Assembly: GCA_033722375.1 (NCBI GenBank)
Contig: JAWVZB010000062.1
Span: forward strand, 1-19,216
Origin: JAWVZB01 sp033722375
Lineage (GTDB): Bacteria > Actinomycetota > Nitriliruptoria > Nitriliruptorales > Nitriliruptoraceae
Direction of reading: 5' to 3'
DNA length: 19,216 nucleotides
Of this stretch, positions 1 to 6,356 are shown in pieces. The translations under genes and the position numbers were made by a program. The notes below the pieces were generated by a model. That model did not search any database. It saw only the letters and a program-made list of their open reading frames with translations, and was not told the DNA's origin. Positions within the stretch are counted from its first letter, which is position 1. Each line of letters starts with the position of its first letter.

Positions 1-83
1 ATCGCCCCGACCGCCGCGACCCAGATCAGGAGCGGTCGGCGGTAGGTGTCGAGGGATCGTCCCGCGATGCGGAGCGCGTTCAC
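1..83 (-). CDS. ABC transporter permease, N-terminal fragment
   Basis: Reading leftwards from a GTG at 83-81, an open frame of 27 codons runs off the window. It begins VNALRIAGRSLDTYRRPLLI and continues into a hydrophobic stretch, as expected for a cytoplasmic N-terminus entering a first membrane helix. The GTG overlaps the TGA stop of the upstream ATPase gene (GTGA at 80-83), a typical translational coupling between an ABC ATPase and its permease. The family assignment rests on this position and the hydrophobic start; too little is visible to name a subfamily or substrate. Confidence 0.7.
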   Translation of the reverse strand, partial: MNALRIAGRSLDTYRRPLLIWVAAVGA

Positions 84-985
84 GGGTGATCACCGCCGTC
101 GCCGTCGTCGCGGTAGTAGGTCAGGAACACCTCGGCCAGGTCGGCCTCGTCCGAGGTGAAGGTCTCGACGTCGAACCGCGCAGCGGTCTTGACGAGCTGG
201 TCCATGCTGCCGGTCGCAACGAGCCGGAGGGTGCGGTCGCGGACCTCGATCTGCTCCACGCCGGGGAGACGCTGGAAGGGCTCCCAGTCGACGGTGTCGG
301 CGAAGCGGATCTCGACCCGCCGCACGGCACGGGCCTTGAGCTCGTCGACCCCTTCGAGCGCGACGAGCACACCGTCACGGATGATGCCGACGCGGTCGGC
401 GACCTCTTCGACCTCGGCGATCACGTGCGAGGACAGGAAGACGGTCCGGCCCGCGTCCACGGTCTCGCGAAGGAGCCGGTTCAGGGTGGCCTGCTTGAGG
501 GGGTCGAGGCCCGATGAGGCTTCGTCCAGGATCAGGATCGGGGGCTCGTGCATGAACGCCTGCACGACGCCGACCTTCTGCCGGTTCCCGCGCGACAGCG
601 CCTGGATGGGGCGGGTGAGGTCGAGCTCGAAGCGGTCCGCGAGATGACGGATGCGCGCGTCGGGGACCCCGCCCCGCAGGCTCCCGAGGTGGCGGAGGAA
701 CTCCCAGCCGGTGACCTTGCGGGGGAAGACCGGGTCGGAAGGCAGGTAGCCGACCGCGCGGTGGACCTCCACCGCGTCACCCCAGGCGTCGCGCCCCGCG
801 ACCGCGGCGCGGCCGGCGGTCGGCCGTAGGAGCCCCATCAGCAGCCGGATCGTGGTGGTCTTGCCGGCGCCGTTGGGGCCCAGGAAGCCGAACAGCTCGC
901 CGTCACCGACCTCGAGCTCGAGGTCGGTGAGCGCGTGGACCGAGCCGTAGTTCTTGCTCAGGCCCGAGGTGGTGATGGCGGCCAT
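80..985 (-). CDS. ABC transporter ATP-binding protein (DrrA/CcmA-type exporter ATPase)
   Basis: This 301-residue protein is the ATP-hydrolysing subunit of an ABC transporter, probably an exporter, acting on the cytoplasmic face of the membrane with the permease that starts at base 83. Visible motifs are Walker A GPNGAGKTT (36-44), the signature LSRGNRQKV (130-138; R in place of the second G region of LSGGQ), Walker B LILDEASSGLD (151-161) and the switch histidine H187 in SSHVIAEVEE. The C-terminal ~80 residues form the extra domain usual in drug/lipid exporter ATPases of this type. The ATG at 985 has no Shine-Dalgarno sequence but lies 7 bases after a TACGGT -10 box, so it is probably translated from a leaderless mRNA. 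It is divergent from the AI-2E gene. Substrate unknown. Confidence 0.93.
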   Translation of the reverse strand: MAAITTSGLSKNYGSVHALTDLELEVGDGELFGFLGPNGAGKTTTIRLLMGLLRPTAGRAAVAGRDAWGDAVEVHRAVGYLPSDPVFPRKVTGWEFLRHLGSLRGGVPDARIRHLADRFELDLTRPIQALSRGNRQKVGVVQAFMHEPPILILDEASSGLDPLKQATLNRLLRETVDAGRTVFLSSHVIAEVEEVADRVGIIRDGVLVALEGVDELKARAVRRVEIRFADTVDWEPFQRLPGVEQIEVRDRTLRLVATGSMDQLVKTAARFDVETFTSDEADLAEVFLTYYRDDGDGGDHP

Positions 986-992
986 GCCGCGG

Positions 993-998
993 ACCGTA
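993..998 (-). promoter_or_regulatory. -10 box (TACGGT), leaderless start of the ABC ATPase gene
   Basis: On the minus strand TACGGT fits TAnnnT and ends 7 bases before the ATG at 985, placing the transcription start at or next to the start codon. No Shine-Dalgarno sequence is present. I see no convincing -35. Confidence 0.5.
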
Positions 999-1067
999 TG
1001 CGGGATCGGCGTGCGACGACCAACGGAGTGCGTCTCCCGATCGAACGGGCGCCAGAGCCACTCCGAC

Positions 1068-1073
1068 TAGGCT
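1068..1073 (+). promoter_or_regulatory. -10 box (TAGGCT), leaderless start of the AI-2E gene
   Basis: TAGGCT is followed by exactly 7 bases (CACGGCC) and then the ATG at 1081. The arrangement matches those at 9777 and 18189, including the CAC right after the hexamer. No Shine-Dalgarno sequence precedes the ATG, so a leaderless transcript is likely. Confidence 0.55.
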
Positions 1074-1080
1074 CACGGCC

Positions 1081-2280
1081 ATGGCGGGGTCTGACCAGGA
1101 TGGGAGCGGAGCGGCGGCGGACACCGCCGAGCCGGGGGGCGACGCGCCGCCCGTGATGCGCGAGCGCCGTCGGCGCCGTGACCACATCGATCTTCCGTTC
1201 GCGGCGACGCTCATGCTCGGGGTGGCGGGCGGGCTGCTGCTCGCGAACTTCGTCGGTGGGCTCTTGTCCCGTCTGTCGACCCTCATCGTGATCGTGATCG
1301 TCAGCCTGTTCCTGAGCTTCGCGATGGAGCCGGCCGTGCAGTGGCTGGCGGAGCGTGGGATCCGCCGAGGCATGGGCACCTTCCTCGTGTTCCTGGCCGC
1401 GGGGCTGCTCTTGGTCGGATTCATCGCGGTGATGGCCCAGCTGATCATCGACCAGGTGTCCTCACTGATCGACAACACCCCGAGCCTGCTGCAAGGCCTG
1501 TCCGACCAGGCCGAACGGCTGCCGGGGGACCTCGGTGACGCGGTGTCCGAATGGCTGCGGGAGCAGCGGACCGAGCTTCCGCGGCGGATCCCCCAGTTCG
1601 CGGACACGCTCGGTCGGGGCGTGATCGGTGTCGGCGAGACGCTGGCAGGCGGGCTGTTCCAGCTGCTGACGACGCTGCTCGTCACCTTCTACCTCGTCGC
1701 CGACGGGCCGCGGCTGCGCCGCACGCTCGTGGCGCGGGTCCGACCCGACCGTCAGAAGGAGTTCCTCGAGATCTGGGAGCTCGCGATCTCGAAGACCGGC
1801 GGTTACGTCTACAGCCGGGTGCTCACCGCGATCGTGTCGGCGGTGGTCCACACGATCGCCTTCATGCTCCTCGACATCCAGTACGCCACCGCGCTCGGGA
1901 TCTGGGTGGGGATCATCTCGAGCCTCATCCCGGTCGTGGGGACCTACCTGGCCGGGGCGCTGCCGCTGATCGTGGCGCTGCCGACCTCGGTGCTCGCAGC
2001 CGTCGGGGTGCTCGTCACCGTGGTCGTCTACCAGCAGATCGAGAACTACCTGATCGCGCCCCGCATCACCTCGGCCACGATGTCGCTGCATCCCGCGGTG
2101 GCGTTCCTGTCGGTGCTCGCCGGCGCGGCGTTGCTCGGGGCGGCCGGAGCGCTGCTCGCCCTCCCGGCCGCCGCGGTCGTCGCGGGTCTGGTCAGTGCCG
2201 TCGGGGAGCGCCACGAGGTCATGGAGCACGGCCTCACCAAAGACGAAGACCCCAAGGCCTTCCGGCTGGGACGGACCTGA
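1081..2280 (+). CDS. AI-2E family transporter (TqsA/YdiK/PerM-like membrane protein)
   Basis: A 399-residue polytopic membrane protein of the AI-2E/PerM family, whose members export small molecules or ions (the founding E. coli TqsA affects autoinducer-2 export; most members have no proven substrate). After a hydrophilic, Arg-rich N-terminus (about 1-38) there are two pairs of membrane helices (about 40-80 and 95-125), a long amphipathic region (about 130-190) with the usual family spacing, and a C-terminal block of helices containing the typical segments GIISSLIPVVGTYL and QQIENYLIAPRI, with HPAVAFLSVLAGAALLGAAGALLALP near the end. Length is normal. The start is the ATG at 1081, 7 bases after a TAGGCT -10 box. 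It converges on the histidine kinase gene with only 6 bases between the stops. Substrate is not predictable. Confidence 0.9.
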   Translation: MAGSDQDGSGAAADTAEPGGDAPPVMRERRRRRDHIDLPFAATLMLGVAGGLLLANFVGGLLSRLSTLIVIVIVSLFLSFAMEPAVQWLAERGIRRGMGTFLVFLAAGLLLVGFIAVMAQLIIDQVSSLIDNTPSLLQGLSDQAERLPGDLGDAVSEWLREQRTELPRRIPQFADTLGRGVIGVGETLAGGLFQLLTTLLVTFYLVADGPRLRRTLVARVRPDRQKEFLEIWELAISKTGGYVYSRVLTAIVSAVVHTIAFMLLDIQYATALGIWVGIISSLIPVVGTYLAGALPLIVALPTSVLAAVGVLVTVVVYQQIENYLIAPRITSATMSLHPAVAFLSVLAGAALLGAAGALLALPAAAVVAGLVSAVGERHEVMEHGLTKDEDPKAFRLGRT

Positions 2281-2286
2281 GGCGGC

Positions 2287-4002
2287 TCAGGCTGCAGCGG
2301 GCAGCCGCAGCAGGAACGTGGCGCCGTACCCCTCGGCGGACGCCAGTTCGAGCTCGCCGTCCATCAGCCGCATGAGGTCACGGGCCACGGCGAGCCCGAG
2401 CCCGACACCCCGGCGCCCCGCCACCCCGTGCTCACCGATCTGGTGGAACGCCTCGAACACCCGCTCGTGCTCCTCGCCGGGGATACCCGGCCCCTCGTCG
2501 CGGAGGAGGATGACGACGTCAGGGCCGACGGGACGGGCGTCGATCTGGATGCGGCCGTCCTCGTCGGTGTACTTGGCGGCGTTCTCGAAGAGGTTCTCGA
2601 GCACCTGCTGCAACCGCTGGGCGTCGGCAACCACGCGGGCCTGGGCGATGCCCTCGAGGACCTCGATGCGGCCGGCGAGTGCACCCAGCGCGTTGTCAAC
2701 GACCTCGGCCAAGGCGATGGGCTTGGGGCGGACCGCGATCTGGCCCTGCTCGATCCGGGAAGCGAGCAGCATCTGGTCGACGAGGTGGGAGAGCTCGGCC
2801 GACTGGCGCACGATCGCCTCGGCGTACTCCTGGAGCTGTTCCGGAGGCAGCGCGGCGGCGTGGGTCTCGAGCACCTCGGCGAAGCCCATGACCACGGTCA
2901 ACGGCGTGCGGAGCTCGTGGCTCGCGATCGTGAGCAGCCGTGTCTTCAGCCGGTCGAGTTCGTGGAGCCTCTGGACGGTCTCCTCGCGGCTGCCGAGGAG
3001 TTCGAGGTTGTGCATCACGAGCGACATCTGATCGGCGATCCGGGTGAGGATGTCGAGATCCTCGTGCTCGAACCGGTGTGGCTCCGGGCTCTCGGCGTTG
3101 ATGAGGCCCCGGACCTCGCCGGCGAACACGATCGGCACACAGAGCTCGCTGCGGGTGGAGGTCACGACCTCGTCGTAGAACCGGTCGGCCGTGACGTCCC
3201 CGGTGAGGTACGGCTGTCCCGTGACCGCGACGTGGCCGAGGATCCCCCGCTTGGTCGAGTACGTCTGGGCCGCTACGTCCTGTTCGAAGCCATGGTGGGC
3301 GGCCACGCGGATCGTGTGGTCGCCCTCGACGAGCAGCACCGAGATCGCCTCCCATCCGAGCTGGTCGCGGATCTCCCGGACCATCCGGTCCAGGGCCGTC
3401 TCCAGCTCGGTCGCCTCGAGCCCAGCGGTGATGACCGCCGCCGTGGCCTCGAGTCCACGTCGCAGTCGCTCCTCGTGGGCAGCCCGTTCGGTCGCTTCCT
3501 CCTTGAGCCGGATGGTCTCGAGCGCCCACGCCAGCTCGTCGGCGACCGGGACGAGGCTCGCGACGTCCTCGTCGTCGAACTGTCCCGGCTCCCGGGCCTC
3601 GGCGACCATGACGCCCCAGATGCGATCGGGCAGCCGTAGAGGCACCGCGATCCCGGAGCGGTGGGTGCCATCGGAGATGTCGTACCACCGGGGGTCATCG
3701 GCGGCGTCCTCGGTGACCGCGGTCTCGCCGGTCCGGTAGGCGTACCCGGCGATGCCGTGGGCTTGGTGCAGACGGCTGACGGGCAGCTCGAAGCCGTCCG
3801 GGCCGGTCCAGGCCACGAGCTCGAGATGTTCGCCCTCGCCGCGCGCCAGGATGACGACGTCGTAGTCGCGCACGTCCGCGAGCGCCTCGAGCATGGCGGT
3901 CAGCTCGTCGGGGCCCGTGCCCGCGGCGAGGCTCTGGCGCAACAGCTCCGCCAGCGCCACGGCGAGCGCCGGGCTGCTGGCAACCGGATCCTCGGTGGTC
4001 AC
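2287..4002 (-). CDS. Two-GAF-domain sensor histidine kinase, soluble
   Basis: Cytosolic histidine kinase of 571 residues. Two GAF-type sensor domains (about 10-165 and 180-335) are joined by an Arg/Glu-rich helix. The dimerisation/phosphoacceptor domain contains ASHELRTP with the phosphorylated H362; the ATPase domain has the N box (ENLFENAAKY, N470 and N474), G1 DEGPGIP (502-508) and G2 GVGLGLAVA (532-540). No transmembrane segment is visible, so the signal should be intracellular (small ligand, redox or gas), but the GAF ligand cannot be read from sequence. The GTG at 4002 is preferred because GGAGGA lies 7 bases upstream; an in-frame TTG at 4017 overlaps that ribosome site. No response regulator lies nearby, so it is an orphan kinase in this window. 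Confidence 0.92.
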   Translation of the reverse strand: MTTEDPVASSPALAVALAELLRQSLAAGTGPDELTAMLEALADVRDYDVVILARGEGEHLELVAWTGPDGFELPVSRLHQAHGIAGYAYRTGETAVTEDAADDPRWYDISDGTHRSGIAVPLRLPDRIWGVMVAEAREPGQFDDEDVASLVPVADELAWALETIRLKEEATERAAHEERLRRGLEATAAVITAGLEATELETALDRMVREIRDQLGWEAISVLLVEGDHTIRVAAHHGFEQDVAAQTYSTKRGILGHVAVTGQPYLTGDVTADRFYDEVVTSTRSELCVPIVFAGEVRGLINAESPEPHRFEHEDLDILTRIADQMSLVMHNLELLGSREETVQRLHELDRLKTRLLTIASHELRTPLTVVMGFAEVLETHAAALPPEQLQEYAEAIVRQSAELSHLVDQMLLASRIEQGQIAVRPKPIALAEVVDNALGALAGRIEVLEGIAQARVVADAQRLQQVLENLFENAAKYTDEDGRIQIDARPVGPDVVILLRDEGPGIPGEEHERVFEAFHQIGEHGVAGRRGVGLGLAVARDLMRLMDGELELASAEGYGATFLLRLPAAA

Positions 4003-4009
4003 GATCCGT

Positions 4010-4015
4010 TCCTCC
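4010..4015 (-). promoter_or_regulatory. Ribosome binding site (GGAGGA) deciding the kinase start
   Basis: GGAGGA on the minus strand lies 7 bases before the GTG at 4002. It overlaps the beginning of the longer TTG-initiated frame at 4017, so the GTG is the better start. Confidence 0.7.
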
Positions 4016-4028
4016 AAGGGGGAGCACG

Positions 4029-4034
4029 AGCCTA
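4029..4034 (-). promoter_or_regulatory. -10 box (TAGGCT) before the histidine kinase
   Basis: TAGGCT on the minus strand lies in the 43-base gap between the second fluC gene and the kinase and would give a short leader including the GGAGGA site. The same hexamer is the -10 candidate of the AI-2E gene. No -35 match is evident, and read-through from the fluC operon is also possible. Confidence 0.4.
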
Positions 4035-4045
4035 CTGACCGGTTC

Positions 4046-4408
4046 TCAGCCCGCCATCACGTGCGCCAGCGCCGCAACCGCCACCCCGACGACGGCCATC
4101 CCCACGAGGTTGGTGATCGCGACCCACGGTGGCTGCGGCGCGGACCCACCCTCCGCCAGCCCGACCGACTCGACCATCCACGTCGAGAACGTCGTGAACC
4201 CCCCGAGGAAGCCCGCCCCGACCACCTCGACGATCATCCCTCCGGGATCGAGCCCGACCAGGGCTCCGAGCCCCGCGGCTCCCGTGAGGTTCACCACCGC
4301 GGTTCCCCACGGCAGGTCCGACCGGCCGGAGCGCTGCACGAGCCCGACCACCCCGTAGCGAGCGAGCCCACCGAGTCCGCCGGCGAGGACGACGAGAACC
4401 ATCCTCAT
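4046..4408 (-). CDS. fluC: Fluoride channel subunit FluC/CrcB (second copy)
   Basis: A 120-residue four-helix membrane protein of the FluC (CrcB) family, which forms dual-topology dimers that let fluoride leave the cell. Family landmarks are GGLARYG (12-18), WGTAVVNLTGA with the conserved Asn (34-44) and GAGFLGGFTTFSTWMVE (64-80) with the Phe/Thr/Ser track. The ATG at 4408 overlaps the stop of the other fluC gene (ATGA, 4405-4408). Adjacent non-identical copies suggest an obligate heterodimer with one subunit inserted in each orientation, as known for paired CrcB genes in other Gram-positive bacteria; that is inferred here. A much longer frame through this region is only a high-GC shadow. Confidence 0.92.
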   Translation of the reverse strand: MRMVLVVLAGGLGGLARYGVVGLVQRSGRSDLPWGTAVVNLTGAAGLGALVGLDPGGMIVEVVGAGFLGGFTTFSTWMVESVGLAEGGSAPQPPWVAITNLVGMAVVGVAVAALAHVMAG

Positions 4409-4782
4409 GGCCGCAACCGGGCGGCCCGGATCCCGGCCCAGGCCAGCGCCACTCCGAGGACGAGACTCGTGAGGACGTAGGCCAGCGCCAGCACGACCTC
4501 CGCATCCGCGAGCAGGGCCCGCGACTCCTCGGCGAACGCCGAGAACGTGGTGTAGCTCCCCAGCAGCCCGGTCCCGAGGAACGCGAGGAGCCTCGTCCGG
4601 GGCGGTCGGCGGCCCTGGAGTCGCGCCAGCAGGTAGCCGAGCAGGAAGGCACCGGTGAGGTTGACCGCGAAGGTGCCCCACGGCCAGCCGCCAGGACCGG
4701 CGTTCAGCAGGCTGACCGCCACCCGCAAACCGGTTCCGACCGCGCTGCCGATGAACACGGCGAGCCAGCGCTGCCAGGTCAC
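4405..4782 (-). CDS. fluC: Fluoride channel subunit FluC/CrcB (first copy)
   Basis: A 125-residue member of the FluC/CrcB fluoride channel family with four predicted helices. Diagnostic segments are GTGLRVAVSL (16-25), WPWGTFAVNLTGAFLLGYL (33-51) and GLLGSYTTFSAFAEE (72-86). The GTG at 4782 was chosen because the protein then starts VTWQRWLAVFIGS, the usual compact N-terminus, and because it overlaps the TGA of the upstream unknown gene (GTGA, 4779-4782). Its own stop overlaps the next fluC start. The three genes are therefore translationally coupled. I did not find a fluoride riboswitch upstream of the operon. Confidence 0.92.
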   Translation of the reverse strand: MTWQRWLAVFIGSAVGTGLRVAVSLLNAGPGGWPWGTFAVNLTGAFLLGYLLARLQGRRPPRTRLLAFLGTGLLGSYTTFSAFAEESRALLADAEVVLALAYVLTSLVLGVALAWAGIRAARLRP

Positions 4783-5261
4783 GTGTCGGCCACCGCCGCC
4801 CGCAGCGCACCGGCGAGGTCGAAGTCGTGCCCCTTCCGCTTCCAGCGTCCCCCGAGCCGCTCGTGGTCGACCTCGGCGGCGCCGACGGCCTCTCGACCCA
4901 GGAGCTCCTCCGACCACGACCGGACGTCGGCCACGGTGGCCTCGCCGAAGGCGGGGAAGACCTCGAGGACCTGCCACAGCGACGCGAGCTCACGTTGCTC
5001 GTCGCCGAGCCGGAACACCTCCGCCCCCTCCGCCGCCTGAGTGATGACCGCGTCCCACAGGTCGTGGTGCGACAGCCCGTCCGGCTGCTCGAACCCGGCC
5101 GGCGGGTGGAGACGCAGCTCCAGCTCGACCTCGGGATCCACCTCGTGGAGCCACACCTGCCAGCCCATGAGGTACGAGTCGAGCGGAGGACCGAGCGCGG
5201 CCTCCAGCCGCTCGAGCAGGGCACGATCCACGTCGAAGACCGCGATGGGCGTCGTCGGCAC
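4779..5261 (-). CDS. Unknown 160-aa acidic protein, first gene of the fluC operon
   Basis: I do not recognise this protein. It has 160 residues, no signal peptide, no membrane helix and no cysteine, and it is acidic and Trp-containing. It begins MPTTPIAVFDVDRALLERLE; later there are LSHHDLWDAV (63-72) and a basic patch GRWKRKGHDFD (138-148). It looks like a small soluble globular protein. The GTG at 5261 is preceded by GGAGGTG (5267-5273) with a 5-base gap, a strong ribosome site. Its stop overlaps the first fluC start, so it should be made with the channel subunits. A role in fluoride handling is suggested only by this coupling. Third-position GC is high over its length, supporting a real gene. 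Confidence 0.8.
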   Translation of the reverse strand: MPTTPIAVFDVDRALLERLEAALGPPLDSYLMGWQVWLHEVDPEVELELRLHPPAGFEQPDGLSHHDLWDAVITQAAEGAEVFRLGDEQRELASLWQVLEVFPAFGEATVADVRSWSEELLGREAVGAAEVDHERLGGRWKRKGHDFDLAGALRAAVADT

Positions 5262-5279
5262 CGTGTCACCTCCGGGCTA

Positions 5280-5306
5280 TTGCTGCGCGGCAGTCGTCTG
5301 TATAGT
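5280..5306 (+). promoter_or_regulatory. Candidate promoter of the membrane protein-prmA operon
   Basis: TTGCTG (5280-5285) and TATAGT (5301-5306) are separated by 15 bases, slightly short but with a very good -10. Transcription would begin near 5313, at the base of the first leader hairpin. The complementary strand offers TATACA over nearly the same bases, which could serve the divergent fluC operon. Confidence 0.45.
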
Positions 5307-5310
5307 CGGA

Positions 5311-5420
5311 CGGCGGCCCTTTTGGGTCGCCGCGGCCCCGTGTGTCCCCCCGTCGCACGGGGTCGCACCATTCGTACCAGTCGTACGCTTCCGGCTCCGC
5401 GCCCCGTCCCGTTCCGGAGC
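5311..5420 (+). promoter_or_regulatory. Structured 5' leader with four consecutive hairpins (possible cis-regulatory RNA)
   Basis: Four inverted repeats follow each other. Hairpin 1: CGGCGGCCC-TTTT-GGGTCGCCG (5311-5332, 9 bp with one G-U). Hairpin 2: arms 5334-5342 and 5356-5364 (core CCCCGTG/CACGGGG) with a C-rich 13-base loop. Hairpin 3: CGTAC-CAGTC-GTACG (5373-5387). Hairpin 4: GCTCCG/CGGAGC (5394-5399 and 5415-5420). They lie between a TATAGT -10 box and the coding start, with a purine-rich GAAGGGA at 5425-5431. I cannot match it to a known riboswitch class. Because the flanking genes diverge, terminators are not expected here, which makes a regulatory leader or small RNA the better guess. 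Confidence 0.5.
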
Positions 5421-5438
5421 GACCGAAGGGACCACCTC

Positions 5439-6356
5439 CTGACCACCGAGCCACCGCGCCGTCTGCCGGAGCTCCTGCGACGCGGGGTCCGGCTGTTGGC
5501 TGCTGCCACCATCGCGCTCGTCGTCGCCGTCGTGACCGCGATCGCCGACGCGGGCGCCGCCCTGCCGACCACGACCGGGGCGCTCTTCCTGATCGCCGGA
5601 GCGGCGTTCCACCTCCGGGACGACCGCCACTCGGCGCTGGCGACGTCGGCCGTCGTCGTGGGGGGCGCGCTGCTCGTGGTCGGGATCCGCGCCCAGCTCC
5701 ACCCGACGGGCGACGACCTGGACCTGTTCCTCACGGTCGCCGGCGGGCTCTTCGTGGCCGTCGGCGTGGGCTTCGACGAGCGTCGGCTCGTGTCTCTGGG
5801 CCTGCTCCAGTGGGCACTCGTTCTCGTGCAGCCGGGACCCGACGCCGCACCCTTCCGGCACTGCCTCATCGCGACGGAGGTGGCCGTGCCGGTCCCCCGG
5901 ATCGATCCGCTGCTCCTGCTGGGGCTCGCCGCGGTCGTCGCCGGCAGCGTCTTCCGGTTCACCGGCTGGCGGCTCGAGGCGGGGCGGGGCGCCGAGGTCA
6001 CGGGACTCGTGGTGCTCGAGCTGTCGCTCCTCGCCAAGGCGGTCGAGCTACCGGACCTGCCGGTGCTGTGCGGGGCGGGGCGGGGCATCGACCCCGGCTG
6101 GCTCTGGCTCGCGATCGCCGTGTCGGTCGCCGCCGGGGTCTACGGGGCGGCCGGACGGGATCCGGTGTGGGCGGGGGTCGGCGCCGGCGGCCTGGCGCTT
6201 GCCGGTCTCCTCGGAACGGCCCTGTCCGGAGAGGCCCGCTGGGCGGTCGTGGCGCTCCTGCCGCTCCTCGCCACGCTGGTCCTCGCCGACCGGGCCGGTG
6301 TCGACTGGCCACGAGAACCCGGCTACGGGCGGCGACGCCCCTGGCGGCGACCGTGA
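5439..6356 (+). CDS. Unknown polytopic membrane protein upstream of prmA
   Basis: I do not recognise a family. From the start used here the protein has 305 residues and about ten hydrophobic segments (roughly 17-38, 42-58, 68-84, 94-112, 117-131, 157-173, 186-202, 220-236, 243-262, 268-283), with a short polar loop FRHCLIATEVAVPVPRIDP (139-157) and a basic C-terminal tail. The start is uncertain: coding-type third-position GC begins near 5439, where a CTG follows GAAGGGA by 7 bases; in-frame alternatives are GTG at 5340, which would translate the leader hairpins with poor codon bias, and TTG at 5496, just before the first helix. The stop overlaps the prmA GTG (GTGA, 6353-6356), making it the first gene of a three-gene operon. 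Confidence 0.75.
   Translation: MTTEPPRRLPELLRRGVRLLAAATIALVVAVVTAIADAGAALPTTTGALFLIAGAAFHLRDDRHSALATSAVVVGGALLVVGIRAQLHPTGDDLDLFLTVAGGLFVAVGVGFDERRLVSLGLLQWALVLVQPGPDAAPFRHCLIATEVAVPVPRIDPLLLLGLAAVVAGSVFRFTGWRLEAGRGAEVTGLVVLELSLLAKAVELPDLPVLCGAGRGIDPGWLWLAIAVSVAAGVYGAAGRDPVWAGVGAGGLALAGLLGTALSGEARWAVVALLPLLATLVLADRAGVDWPREPGYGRRRPWRRP

Noticed and set aside
2428..3639. Plus-strand open frame of 403 codons
   Set aside because: It lies wholly antisense to the histidine kinase, which has complete H, N, G1 and G2 motifs.
5262..5340. Fluoride riboswitch before the fluC operon
   Set aside because: Expected because of the downstream channel genes, but I could not find the conserved pseudoknot segments on the minus strand; only generic hairpins are present.
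6067..6087. GGGGC direct repeats (CGGGGCGGGGCGGGGC)
   Set aside because: They lie inside the coding frame of the membrane protein, encoding Gly/Ala/Arg codons, and have no other support as a repeat element or G-quadruplex regulator.
4046..6088. Minus-strand open frame of 680 codons
   Set aside because: Only its last 120 codons (second FluC copy) look like a protein; the rest runs in the wrong frame through the first FluC copy, the 160-aa gene and antisense to the membrane gene. It is a product of scarce stop codons at high GC.
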